From DAITMV01 sp036834985 (GTDB lineage Bacteria; Pseudomonadota; Gammaproteobacteria; Burkholderiales; Burkholderiaceae_B), in assembly GCA_036834985.1 (NCBI GenBank), contig DAITMV010000001.1, forward strand, positions 1 to 64,000: a stretch of 64,000 nt of DNA. Direction: 5' to 3'. The notes under the pieces are model-generated. The model did not search any database and was not told the DNA's origin. It saw only the letters and a program-made list of their open reading frames with translations. Both the position numbers and the translations under genes were made by a program. Shown here in pieces: positions 51,586-60,074 of the stretch (its first letter is position 1; each line of letters starts with the position of its first letter).

Positions 51586-52611
51586 ATGAACGTGGCGTTT
51601 GCCGGCACGCCGGAGTTTGCGCAGCAGGCGCTCGCCGCATTGCTTGACCACGGGTTCACCATTCCCATGGTATTGACCCAACCCGACCGGCCTGCCGGTC
51701 GCGGTATGAAACTGCACCCGTCGCCTGTCAAACGATGCGCACTGGATGCTGATATTCCGGTGTATCAACCTGTGTCCTTGCGCAAGGGAGATGATGGCGC
51801 GCAGGCCATTGCCACCCTGCAAACCTGTTGTGACGGCGGCCCTCCCGATGTGCTGGTGGTGGCGGCCTACGGGCTGATCTTGCCCCAGGCGGTGCTGGAT
51901 ATACCCAAACGCGGTTGCCTGAATATCCACGCCAGCCTATTACCCCGCTGGCGGGGCGCAGCGCCCATTCATCGTGCCATTCAGGCGGGCGACGCCACAA
52001 CCGGTATCACCATCATGCAGATGGATGCAGGACTGGATACGGGCGACATGTTATTGATCCATACCTGTGACATTCATCCAGAGGACACCACAGCCACCTT
52101 ACATGATCGTTTGGCCATGCTGGGTGGACAGGCCATTGTTGAGGCGTTGCAGCGCCTGCAAACCACTGGCTTAACCCGGTCACCGCAACCGACTGAGGGC
52201 ATCACTTATGCTCATAAAATCGCCAAGGAAGAGGCTGCCCTGGATTGGACTCTGTCTGCCAAGGAACTGGCGCGTACGATTCGGGCGTTTGATCCGTTCC
52301 CGGGCGGCGTCGCCGAGGTGGTTTCTGTCAGCTTGAAAAACAACAACTCAGACTTATCTATCGACCCAGCGGTACGCATTACGCTCAAGCTGTGGTCCGC
52401 GGTGGATCTCTCTGTGCAGGCATCATTGACCCACACCGTGCCCGGTCAAATCATCGATATCAGTGCCTCGGGTATTGATGTGATGTGTGGTCAGGGTGTG
52501 CTGCGTTTGACACAGATCCAAAAGCCGGGCGGCAAGCGGATTCACGTGTCCGAGGCATGGCGGCAGCTGGGCTTGCACATCGGCGATTGCTTGCGACGTC
52601 CCGGAACTTGA
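51586..52611 (+). CDS. fmt: Methionyl-tRNA formyltransferase
   Basis: This 341-residue Fmt formylates initiator Met-tRNA, pairing with Def. It shows VAFAGTPEFAQQALAALL, VVAAYGLILPQAVLDIP, and the catalytic Asn-His-Asp arrangement in NIHASLLPRWRGAAPIHRAI and MQMDAGLDTGDML. A C-terminal OB-like tRNA domain is visible (LRLTQIQKPGGKRI). It lies 24 bp after def. Confidence 0.96.
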   Translation: MNVAFAGTPEFAQQALAALLDHGFTIPMVLTQPDRPAGRGMKLHPSPVKRCALDADIPVYQPVSLRKGDDGAQAIATLQTCCDGGPPDVLVVAAYGLILPQAVLDIPKRGCLNIHASLLPRWRGAAPIHRAIQAGDATTGITIMQMDAGLDTGDMLLIHTCDIHPEDTTATLHDRLAMLGGQAIVEALQRLQTTGLTRSPQPTEGITYAHKIAKEEAALDWTLSAKELARTIRAFDPFPGGVAEVVSVSLKNNNSDLSIDPAVRITLKLWSAVDLSVQASLTHTVPGQIIDISASGIDVMCGQGVLRLTQIQKPGGKRIHVSEAWRQLGLHIGDCLRRPGT

Positions 52612-52684
52612 ATGCATTTGATACGTCCAAGACGTAAGTGAGTGTAACAAAACCGGACTCAATACTTTTTGGAGATCGACGAAC

Positions 52685-53536
52685 ATGTTTAACTGGATCA
52701 AAACATTCATGCTCATGGCGGGCATCACCGCCTTGTTTGCCGTTATCGGTGGAATGATGGGTGGCCGTGCGGGCATGATGATGGCACTGGGTTTTGCGCT
52801 GATCATGAATTTTGGCGCTTACTGGTTTTCCGATGCGATGGTACTGCGTATGTACAACGCACAGGAGGCGGACGCCAATTCGGCCCCCCAGTTCTACCAG
52901 ATGGTGGCTCAATTGGCACAACGCGCCAATTTGCCGATGCCCCGTGTGTATCTGATCGATGAAGAAGCGCCCAACGCCTTTGCCACGGGTCGTAACCCTG
53001 AGCATGCGGCGGTGGCGGCCACCACCGGCATTTTACGGGTATTGTCCGAGCGGGAACTGCGGGGCGTCATGGCCCATGAACTGGCACATGTCAAACATCG
53101 TGACATTTTGATCTCAACCATCTCGGCTACCATGGCTGGCGCGATTTCAGCGTTGGCCAATTTTGCGATGTTTTTTGGGGGACGTGATGAAGAAGGTCGC
53201 CCGGTCAACCCGATTGCAGGTATTCTGGTTGCCTTGTTGGCGCCCTTGGCAGCGTCGTTGATTCAGATGGCAATTTCCCGGGCGCGTGAGTTTGAAGCGG
53301 ATCGGGGGGGTGCTGAAATCTCCGGTGATCCGACGGCCCTGGCCAGTGCACTCGATAAAATTCACCGCTACGCCAGCGGCATTCCAATGGCGGCAGCGCA
53401 GGCTCACCCAGAAACAGCACAAATGATGATCATGAACCCCTTATCCGGCGGCGGTCTGGCCGGGCTTTTTAGTACCCACCCGCCCACTGAAGAACGCATC
53501 CGGCGTCTGATGGATCTGGCCCGCGGGGCGACGTGA
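52685..53536 (+). CDS. htpX: Membrane zinc metalloprotease HtpX
   Basis: This 283-residue inner-membrane M48 protease degrades misfolded membrane proteins. The zinc motif is AHELAHVKHRD, with the third ligand in REFEADRGG. Hydrophobic segments lie at residues 5-55 (IKTFMLMAGITALFAVIGG), 145-165 and 180-200. The C-terminal FSTHPPTEERIRRLM is characteristic. rsmB starts with a GTG overlapping its stop. Confidence 0.95.
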   Translation: MFNWIKTFMLMAGITALFAVIGGMMGGRAGMMMALGFALIMNFGAYWFSDAMVLRMYNAQEADANSAPQFYQMVAQLAQRANLPMPRVYLIDEEAPNAFATGRNPEHAAVAATTGILRVLSERELRGVMAHELAHVKHRDILISTISATMAGAISALANFAMFFGGRDEEGRPVNPIAGILVALLAPLAASLIQMAISRAREFEADRGGAEISGDPTALASALDKIHRYASGIPMAAAQAHPETAQMMIMNPLSGGGLAGLFSTHPPTEERIRRLMDLARGAT

Positions 53537-54904
53537 CTTCTACACGCTCCCACACTGCCAGTCGTCTGAAAGAAGATTCGCTGGCTTTCTCGTTGTTGGT
53601 CACAACCGAGCTGGTCGGCGAAGTCATTCACAATGGTCGTTCGCTCAGTCAGCTGTTATCTGACGCATACATTCCGCCACTGGCGCGTGGAGCGGTGTTT
53701 GATCTAACCCATCACGCGATTCGCTGGTGGGGCCGTGCCAATACCCTGGTGCGTCTGCTGGTGGGACCTAAAGCGCTGGAACCACAAAAGTTGGAGGATT
53801 TGCTAACGGTCGCATTGACCTTGATTTGGGACCCCCAGGATGCCAAATACTCTCCCTTTACCCTGACAGATCAAGCGGTTAATGCAGCGGCCTCGGACCG
53901 CGACATGGCGCGCGGCAAGTCGTTGATCAACGCCTGTCTGCGCCGCTTTTTGCGTGAACGCGACGATCTGGTCGAACGTGCCATGCGCAGCCCCCAGGCG
54001 GTCTGGAATTTCCCGAACTGGTGGGTCGAGAAGGTCAAGCACCAGCACCCGCAACATTGGCAACGCCTGTTGCGCCAAGCCAATGTCAAACCGCCCCTGG
54101 TATTGCGTGTGAACACCCAGCGGATGTCCCGGCAGGCCTACCTCGATGAATTGGCCACATTAAATATGCCTGCCCATCCTGCGGGTGACTACGGTGTTCG
54201 CCTGACCACTCCTGTGCCGGTCGATCAAATTCCGGGTTTTGTCGGAGGTTATGTGTCGGTGCAAGATGCCGGCGCACAACTGGCTGCCCCGCTGCTCAAC
54301 CCACAGGCCGGACAACGCATTCTGGATGCATGTGCTGCACCGGGCGGTAAAACCGGCCATATTCTGGAGCTTGCGGATGTCCAATTGCTGGCCATTGACA
54401 GCGACGAGCGCCGTCTGGCCCGTGTGCACGACAATCTGGACCGTCTACAACTGCTTTCGGACAAAGTGACCCTTAAAACAGCAGACGCCTGTGATCTGGA
54501 CAGTTGGTGGGATGGTGTCCCCTTTGATGCGGTTCTGGCCGATGTGCCTTGTTCGGGCTCGGGCGTGGTGCGTCGTCACCCGGACATTCGATGGCTGCGC
54601 CGAGCCACTGATGTTGCAAACTTGTCGCATACCCAACAAAAAATGCTGGACGCGCTTTGGTCTGTGGTCAAACCCGGTGGTACATTGGTCGTGGTCNNNN
54701 NNNNNNACGTGTTCAATTTTCCTTGAAGAAGGCAAAGCTTTGGCTCAACTGTTTACGCAGAGTCATCCGGACGCAGAAACTTTACCCGCACCGGGCTACG
54801 TGCTGCCGTCTACGGATGATGCAGACAGCGAGCCTGACGGATTTTTTTACGCGATGTTTCGCAAGAGTGCTCAAGCCCGCCCCCTGACCGCTGGCAGTTC
54901 GTAA
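53533..54904 (+). CDS. rsmB: 16S rRNA m5C967 methyltransferase RsmB, interrupted by an assembly gap
   Basis: RsmB methylates C967 of 16S rRNA. The N-terminal NusB-like domain (to about 150), the SAM loop DACAAPGGKTGHILEL and the ADVPCSGSGVVRRHPDI motif lie before the gap. Ten N at 54697-54706 break the frame, and the catalytic TCSIF follows directly after them, then LAQLFTQSHPDAETLPAPG and GFFYAMFRKS to the TAA at 54904. If the true gap is a multiple of three, one enzyme of about 457 residues results, close to the family length. The break is a scaffold artefact, not a pseudogene. Confidence 0.88.
54697..54706. other. Assembly gap (10 N)
   Basis: Ten unknown bases join two contigs inside rsmB. 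The length 10 is likely a placeholder. The left flank reads LVVV and the right flank TCS, where relatives have LVYATCS, so bases just before the gap may also be in error. Confidence 0.97.
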
Positions 54905-54912
54905 TCAACCCT

Positions 54913-55509
54913 ATGCTCAACGCCTCGCTGTTCCGGTTGCTGATGTGTGTGTTGTGTCTGTCACTGTGGCTGACACCCTCGCGTTCACAGGCGTCGCCTG
55001 AGGTGATCGAGGTTGTTGAAGTACGCATGGAGCCGGCTGAGGCGCCCGATTCAGGTTGGGCCTTGTCGTCTACCTTTAATTTTGAATTAAACCCTCGACT
55101 GGAGGAGGCCGTTAACCGGGGCCTTCCGCTCTACTTTGTCGTCGAGTTTGAGTTGAGCCGACCACGCTGGTACTGGTTTGATGAACAAACCGTCACGGCG
55201 TCCCAATCGTTCCGGCTCAGTTACAACGCATTAACCCGTCAGTACCGAGTCGCCTTTGGCTCATTGCAGCAGGGTTTTCCAACCCTCAAGGACGCCTTGG
55301 GGGTTCTGTCGAGCATTCGCGCCTGGAAGGTGGTTGATAAGGGTGTTCTCAAACCTGGAACCGCCTATCAGGCTGCGGTTCGTTTACGGTTGGATGTGGC
55401 GCAAATGCCCAAACCGTTCCAGGTCAATGCGATTACCAACCGGGACTGGACGCTCAGCTCCGAATGGAGGCGTTTTATCTTTGTACCCGGCCCGGAGACC
55501 TCACGGTGA
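54913..55509 (+). CDS. DUF4390 secreted protein
   Basis: This 198-residue protein has a signal peptide (LFRLLMCVLCLSLWLTPS, cleavage near QAS). The mature part fits DUF4390: LSSTFNFELNPRLEEAVNRG, YFVVEFELSRPRWYWFDEQ and LSYNALTRQYRVA. The function is unknown. It lies between rsmB and ntrY in many Burkholderiales, and its stop overlaps the ntrY GTG, so it may have a periplasmic role linked to NtrY. Confidence 0.85.
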   Translation: MLNASLFRLLMCVLCLSLWLTPSRSQASPEVIEVVEVRMEPAEAPDSGWALSSTFNFELNPRLEEAVNRGLPLYFVVEFELSRPRWYWFDEQTVTASQSFRLSYNALTRQYRVAFGSLQQGFPTLKDALGVLSSIRAWKVVDKGVLKPGTAYQAAVRLRLDVAQMPKPFQVNAITNRDWTLSSEWRRFIFVPGPETSR

Positions 55510-57773
55510 AAGCCCCGTGGCTACAAAGCACCCGGTTTTTGCGCTACAGCCTGGTCACACTGGCTGGTTTTGGCGGGGTGCTGCTTTTTTTGCTGGCCTC
55601 GGCCTCAGCCAATTCAAGCTTTTTTGAGCAAAACTACCCGATTTTGCTGTGGCTCAACGGGATCGCCGCTGCCGTCTTGTTGTTTGTCATTATCGTATTG
55701 GCCGTGCGCCTGGTGCGCCGCTACCGGCAGCGGGTATTTGGATCACGGCTGATGATGCGCATGTTTATATCCTTTGCGCTGATGGGCTTGTTGCCGGGTT
55801 TGATGTTGTACTTTATCTCGGTCCAGTTTTTGTCAAAAAGTATCGACAGCTGGTTCAACGTGCGGGTAGATAACGCGCTTGAGTCGGGCCTGAGTCTGGG
55901 ACAGTCTGCCTTGGACAGCCTTCTGGCGGACCTCACCACCAAAACACGCAACGCAGCGCTCGACTTATCCAGCTTGCCCAACAGCAATCAGTTGGCGGGC
56001 CTGAACCGCATTCGCGAACAGCTCAATGCGCAGGAGGTGGTTTTAATCAGCAACTCCGGCAAGGTGCTAGGTTATTCCGCCGCCTCCATGGGGCAGCTGT
56101 TACCCGACCGGCCCACACCGGGTGTCATTCGGCAGGTCTTGCTCAGTAAACCGTACGCGCAACTGGAACCCGATGCCAAAAGCGGTGATGTGGGGTTGAA
56201 CATGCGGGTGGTGGCACTCATACCCGGCTCCGGCTTGAGCCTGAATGTCGAGGACCGTTACTTGCAGGTCATCCAGCAGGTTCCCAAGGCGCTGGCTGAG
56301 CGGGCTGATGCGGTACAAAGCGTCTACAGGGACTATCAGGAATTGTCTCTGTCGCGCACGGGCTTGCGCAAGATTTACGGCGTCACCTTGACGCTCTCCC
56401 TATTGCTGACGGGCTTTGCCGCCATGGCGATGGCGTTTTGGCTATCCGGCCGCCTGGCGGCTCCGCTCCTGTGGCTGGCCGAGGGGACCAAGGCGGTGGC
56501 AGGGGGCAATTTCCAGCCGATGAAGCCTGTGATTGCTGACGATGAACTGCATGAATTGACCGAATCATTCAATGCCATGACCCGCCAGCTCTCCGAGGCC
56601 CGGGAGCGTCTGGAGACCAATCAGGCAGCCCTGGCACAGAACAACGAGTTTTTACAGAGCCTGCTGGGAAACCTGTCGGCGGGCGTCCTGGTGTTTAACG
56701 CTGATTTGCAGTTGCGTATGTTCAATGAGGGTGCCCAACGCATTTTCGAACGTGACTTGAGTGCCCTGGTTAACAAAACACTCGACGATGTGCCAGGGTT
56801 GGTCGGTTTTTCAGTGGCCATGCGTGCAGGGTTTGTGGAGCACTCCGATACAGACCCCGATGCCCATTGGCAAAAGCAGATCGAATTGCCTCGCAACGAC
56901 GCCATGGCTTCGCCCAAAATGCTGCTGGTGCGTGGCAGCCAGCTGCCGGGTGATCAAGCCGGTTGTGTGGTGGTGTGCGATGACATCAGTGCACTGATCT
57001 CCGCGCAGCGTACCTTGGCGTGGGGCGAAGTGGCCCGACGACTGGCGCACGAAATCAAAAATCCGCTCACGCCGATTCAACTGTCTGCCGAACGATTGCA
57101 GATGAAGCTGGCCGACAAGCTGGGTGAGTCTGATGCCGGTATGCTCAACCGTGCGACAACGACGATCGTCAATCAGGTGGCTTCCATGAAACGTATGGTG
57201 GATGATTTTCGGGACTACGCCCGTCTACCCCCCGCGGAACTTAAACCCATTCAGCTGAACGAACTGATTTACGATGTGTTGGGCTTGTACGGTGTACATG
57301 AAAGCGATGCATCCGACCCTGAACAGCGTTTGAGCGTTAAATTGGCCGAAGAATTGCCTCTTTTAAAGGGGGATACCACTCAACTTCGACAAGTGATCCA
57401 TAATTTGTTGCAAAATGCACACGATGCGATCAGCGATGTAAAAGAAGGGCATATAGAAATCCGTACGGAGCTGCTTACGGGGGGCTCACCCGGACAATCA
57501 CCCTCGATCAAACTCGTGGTTGCCGATACGGGTATTGGATTTTCTCCTGATTTGTTGGCCAGGGCCTTTGAACCTTATGTCACCACAAAACAGAAGGGGA
57601 CGGGCCTGGGATTGGCAATCGTGCGTAAAATTGCAGATGAACACAGCGCAAGAATTGTGCTGAGAAATAGAACCGATGCAACAGGCGCGATCAAAGGCGC
57701 GGCGGTGGAGCTGATTTTTCCAACGCTCAATGCTTCGGATATGGATAACAATGACGCCTCCATGGCGGCTTAA
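55506..57773 (+). CDS. ntrY: NtrY-like membrane sensor histidine kinase
   Basis: This 755-residue kinase starts with GTG at 55506 in an overlap with the DUF4390 stop. The N-terminal membrane helices span about residues 12-110. A periplasmic or extracytoplasmic loop is followed by a HAMP domain (about 300-380), a PAS-like segment, and the kinase core with His 515 in RRLAHEIKNPLTPIQLSAER. The ATPase boxes are NLLQNAHDAI, DTGIGF and GTGLGLAIVRKI. It responds to nitrogen or redox signals in known NtrY systems. The partner regulator follows 15 bp downstream. Confidence 0.9.
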   Translation: MKAPWLQSTRFLRYSLVTLAGFGGVLLFLLASASANSSFFEQNYPILLWLNGIAAAVLLFVIIVLAVRLVRRYRQRVFGSRLMMRMFISFALMGLLPGLMLYFISVQFLSKSIDSWFNVRVDNALESGLSLGQSALDSLLADLTTKTRNAALDLSSLPNSNQLAGLNRIREQLNAQEVVLISNSGKVLGYSAASMGQLLPDRPTPGVIRQVLLSKPYAQLEPDAKSGDVGLNMRVVALIPGSGLSLNVEDRYLQVIQQVPKALAERADAVQSVYRDYQELSLSRTGLRKIYGVTLTLSLLLTGFAAMAMAFWLSGRLAAPLLWLAEGTKAVAGGNFQPMKPVIADDELHELTESFNAMTRQLSEARERLETNQAALAQNNEFLQSLLGNLSAGVLVFNADLQLRMFNEGAQRIFERDLSALVNKTLDDVPGLVGFSVAMRAGFVEHSDTDPDAHWQKQIELPRNDAMASPKMLLVRGSQLPGDQAGCVVVCDDISALISAQRTLAWGEVARRLAHEIKNPLTPIQLSAERLQMKLADKLGESDAGMLNRATTTIVNQVASMKRMVDDFRDYARLPPAELKPIQLNELIYDVLGLYGVHESDASDPEQRLSVKLAEELPLLKGDTTQLRQVIHNLLQNAHDAISDVKEGHIEIRTELLTGGSPGQSPSIKLVVADTGIGFSPDLLARAFEPYVTTKQKGTGLGLAIVRKIADEHSARIVLRNRTDATGAIKGAAVELIFPTLNASDMDNNDASMAA

Positions 57774-57788
57774 CGCGGGTAAAAGTGA

Positions 57789-58484
57789 ATGGCTACGATT
57801 CTCGTTGTAGATGACGAAATAGGCATCCGGGAGTTGTTATCGGAAATTTTGGGCGACGAAGGGCATTCAGTCACCCTGGCAGAAAATGCCCAACAGGCCC
57901 GGTTGGCTCGTGAAGCCGAACAACCCGATCTGGTCTTGCTGGACATTTGGATGCCTGACACCGATGGCGTGACTCTCCTTAAAGAATGGGCGGCCAAGGG
58001 CTTGCTCAACGTACCTGTCATCATGATGTCTGGCCATGCCACCATTGACACTGCTGTCGAGGCTACCCGCATCGGTGCGATGGATTTCCTTGAAAAGCCG
58101 ATCGCCCTGCAAAAGCTCCTGCAAGCGGTACAAAACGGCCTGACGCGCGGCAAGCTGGCCCAGTCAGCGCGCGCTGCCTCAGCCGCACCCAACAGTCCGG
58201 TTGCGACCGGTCAGCCGCAAAGCATGCATCTGATGGGCCAAGAGGTTGAGAAAAGCCCGCTGGAGTCCGCGCTTGAGGATTTGGCCCGCATCGATCTGGA
58301 TGCTCCCTTGCGCGACGCGCGCGACGCCTTTGAGCGTATTTACTTTGAATACCATCTGAATCTGGAAAATGGCAGCATGACCCGACTGGCTGAACGCACC
58401 GGAATCGAACGGACCCACCTGTACCGCAAACTCAAACAACTTGGGGTTGAAGTGGGGCGCTCCTCGCGTCGCCAATCGGCATGA
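57789..58484 (+). CDS. NtrX-like response regulator without AAA+ domain
   Basis: This 231-residue regulator has an N-terminal receiver (ILVVDDEIGIRELLSEIL, phospho-acceptor Asp 52 in LLDIWMPD, Lys in LEKPI). It then goes through an Ala/Ser/Pro linker directly to a Fis-type HTH (residues 187-228: RDAFERIYFEYHLNLENGSM, then RLAERTGIERTHLYRKLKQLG). The central sigma-54-activating ATPase of full NtrX (about 450 residues) is missing while the frame is intact. It can bind DNA but should not drive RpoN promoters. Short NtrX forms may be common in this order, as I recall. Confidence 0.85.
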   Translation: MATILVVDDEIGIRELLSEILGDEGHSVTLAENAQQARLAREAEQPDLVLLDIWMPDTDGVTLLKEWAAKGLLNVPVIMMSGHATIDTAVEATRIGAMDFLEKPIALQKLLQAVQNGLTRGKLAQSARAASAAPNSPVATGQPQSMHLMGQEVEKSPLESALEDLARIDLDAPLRDARDAFERIYFEYHLNLENGSMTRLAERTGIERTHLYRKLKQLGVEVGRSSRRQSA

Positions 58485-59123
58485 ATGAAGCCTCCCCTGA
58501 CGCCACCGATCCCCACCTGGATTATCGCGGGGCCTGCCGGCGCAGGTAAGACAACCCTCCTGCATGGGTTGGCTCAGGGGTGTCCTCCCAATGAGCGATG
58601 GACGGTCCTGCTCAACGGACAGCGTGAGCAACAAGAGGCCCACTGGCCCGATGCCGTGCATCGTATTCAGTTGGCCGGCGGATGTGCGTGTTGTACCTCC
58701 AGGCTTGTTTTTCATACCCACCTGAGCCGCACCCTGCGTTTGCGCCGCCCCGACCGGCTATTTATCGAGATCGATGGCAATAGCCACCCTGAACCGTTGT
58801 TGAACCAGTTGGGTGAGGCCCAATGGCGTCCATGGCTAAAAGTTCACGGCGTAGTGACTGTCACTACCCCATCAAAAACTCTGTTAATCAATGAGTTACC
58901 ATCGATTCCCCACTCGGCGTGCGTGGTGGTAAACCGATGTGATGAGGTCCCTGCCTGGGAGGTGGATCGCTTATTGCTTAACCTTAAACAAGTTTGCGCA
59001 TCCGATGTGTCCTATGTCACAGTACCCGTTACAGATGCTGTGTTAGGGTCTGTATCAGCTGGCAAGACCGAGGTGTTGTGGCCCCTGTCTCAATTGTTGT
59101 GGCTGCAGAGCCAACAGACTTGA
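58485..59123 (+). CDS. Minimal CobW/COG0523-like GTPase
   Basis: This 212-residue protein is made of little more than a G domain. It has a P-loop IAGPAGAGKTTLLHGL, the metal-binding CxCC motif in LAGGCACCTSRL, the switch FIEIDGNSHPEPL, and an NRCD at the guanine site where NKxD is usual. The C-terminal CobW domain seen in most of the family (total 320-400) is absent. COG0523 proteins deliver zinc, cobalt or other metals. It starts immediately after ntrX and is probably cotranscribed, but the partner is unknown. Confidence 0.75.
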   Translation: MKPPLTPPIPTWIIAGPAGAGKTTLLHGLAQGCPPNERWTVLLNGQREQQEAHWPDAVHRIQLAGGCACCTSRLVFHTHLSRTLRLRRPDRLFIEIDGNSHPEPLLNQLGEAQWRPWLKVHGVVTVTTPSKTLLINELPSIPHSACVVVNRCDEVPAWEVDRLLLNLKQVCASDVSYVTVPVTDAVLGSVSAGKTEVLWPLSQLLWLQSQQT

Positions 59124-59214
59124 ATTTGGGGAAAACGATGCCATATGTAGTGTAGATCGACAGAGTTTGTGAATAACCACTTAAATTAAATCTCTGTGAG
59201 AGAAGGAGTTTGCC

Positions 59215-59463
59215 ATGCAAGTCATGATCGACAGCCCCTACTACGCGGTATACGAAATGTTGGGTGAAAAAGAAGGTGAAGTGGGCGGCATTGAAATAAT
59301 GAACAAAGCCACCAAAAAGGAAATTTTTTTGGTGGGAGAGGCTGCTGACTATTTCCGCCTGGAAGTCGAGCGTTTAGCGGCAACAGATCCGAGCATGGAC
59401 GATGTGGAAGATTTTCTGGACGCTTATCGACCCTGGATGCAAAACTCGGTGATGGTGCACTGA
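59215..59463 (+). CDS. DUF3567 protein
   Basis: This 82-residue acidic cytoplasmic protein begins MQVMIDSPYYAVYEM and ends with EDFLDAYRPWMQ. It fits DUF3567, a family found in betaproteobacteria, whose function is unknown. AAGGAG precedes the ATG by 7 bases, giving a strong start. It is followed by a bidirectional terminator. Confidence 0.85.
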   Translation: MQVMIDSPYYAVYEMLGEKEGEVGGIEIMNKATKKEIFLVGEAADYFRLEVERLAATDPSMDDVEDFLDAYRPWMQNSVMVH

Positions 59464-59478
59464 GCTTGATCTCCCCTC

Positions 59479-59504
59479 AAAAAGCCCTGTTTACAGGGCT
59501 TTTT
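59479..59504. terminator. Bidirectional Rho-independent terminator
   Basis: AAAAAGCCCTG-TTTA-CAGGGCTTTTT is an exact 11-bp stem with A and T runs on both sides, so it can end the DUF3567 transcript and the leftward doxX transcript. It overlaps the last codons of doxX. Confidence 0.85.
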
Positions 59505-59901
59505 GCTGTCTGCAGACCCCCCACCAGATGGTGTACAACAAGCCCACCTGAATCACCAGGCGAATGCTCAGTAAAAACGAAGGTATCGTCGCGAACAACT
59601 CTGGATTGAGCCACATGTAGACGTTGGCAGGTGTCACAGCCAGTGTCAGCAAGAACAAGCCCCAGCCCGCCCAGCGGCGCAGCCTCGTGATCAGCAAGCC
59701 CGCCGCGCCCAGCAATTCAAATACCCCGCTGACGTACACCGCCTCGTAACGCATCGGCAAGCTGGGCGGCACGATGCTGACAAAAAAATCCGTCGCTACG
59801 AAGTGTCCTATTCCGCCCACGAAAAACCATACAAACACAAACGCAATGGCCAGCTTTTCCGCACGGCTTAGTTGCGTCAATGGCATCGGATTTAAAGACA
59901 T
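59491..59901 (-). CDS. DoxX-family membrane protein
   Basis: This 136-residue protein with four membrane helices starts LSRAEKLAIAFVFVWFFVGG. It has GVFELLGAAGLLI and the closing LLTLAVTPANVYMWLN, as in DoxX/DUF417-like inner-membrane proteins, some of which are linked to thiol stress or quinone oxidation. The role here is unknown. It is divergent from metH across 173 bp and its end overlaps the terminator. Confidence 0.8.
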   Translation of the reverse strand: MSLNPMPLTQLSRAEKLAIAFVFVWFFVGGIGHFVATDFFVSIVPPSLPMRYEAVYVSGVFELLGAAGLLITRLRRWAGWGLFLLTLAVTPANVYMWLNPELFATIPSFLLSIRLVIQVGLLYTIWWGVCRQQKAL

Positions 59902-60021
59902 GCCGTACTTTCAAAGGTCAAGACAGATGCGATCGTACCCTGCCCACGCGTCTGGCTGGCCTTATTTTCTAGAAGAATACATCGGCACATACCATGGCCT
60001 GCCCGTGCATAGGCCCTGTAA

Positions 60022-60030
60022 TGATAAAAT
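60022..60030 (+). promoter_or_regulatory. Extended -10 promoter for metH
   Basis: TGATAAAAT carries the TGn extension and a good -10 hexamer, 44 bp before the metH ATG; no convincing -35 is seen. No cobalamin or SAH riboswitch pattern was found in the 173-bp leader. Confidence 0.4.
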
Positions 60031-60074
60031 CTCATTCTCGGACAAAGGTCCCAATCGCATAAAAAGGCCACGCG

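Noticed and set aside
53533..54904. Frameshifted pseudogene rsmB
   Set aside because: The frame change coincides exactly with the 10-N gap and both sides encode conserved RsmB sequence.
59902..60074. Riboswitch (cobalamin or S-adenosylhomocysteine) before metH
   Set aside because: Neither the B12 box nor the SAH consensus could be recognised; only an extended -10 is visible.
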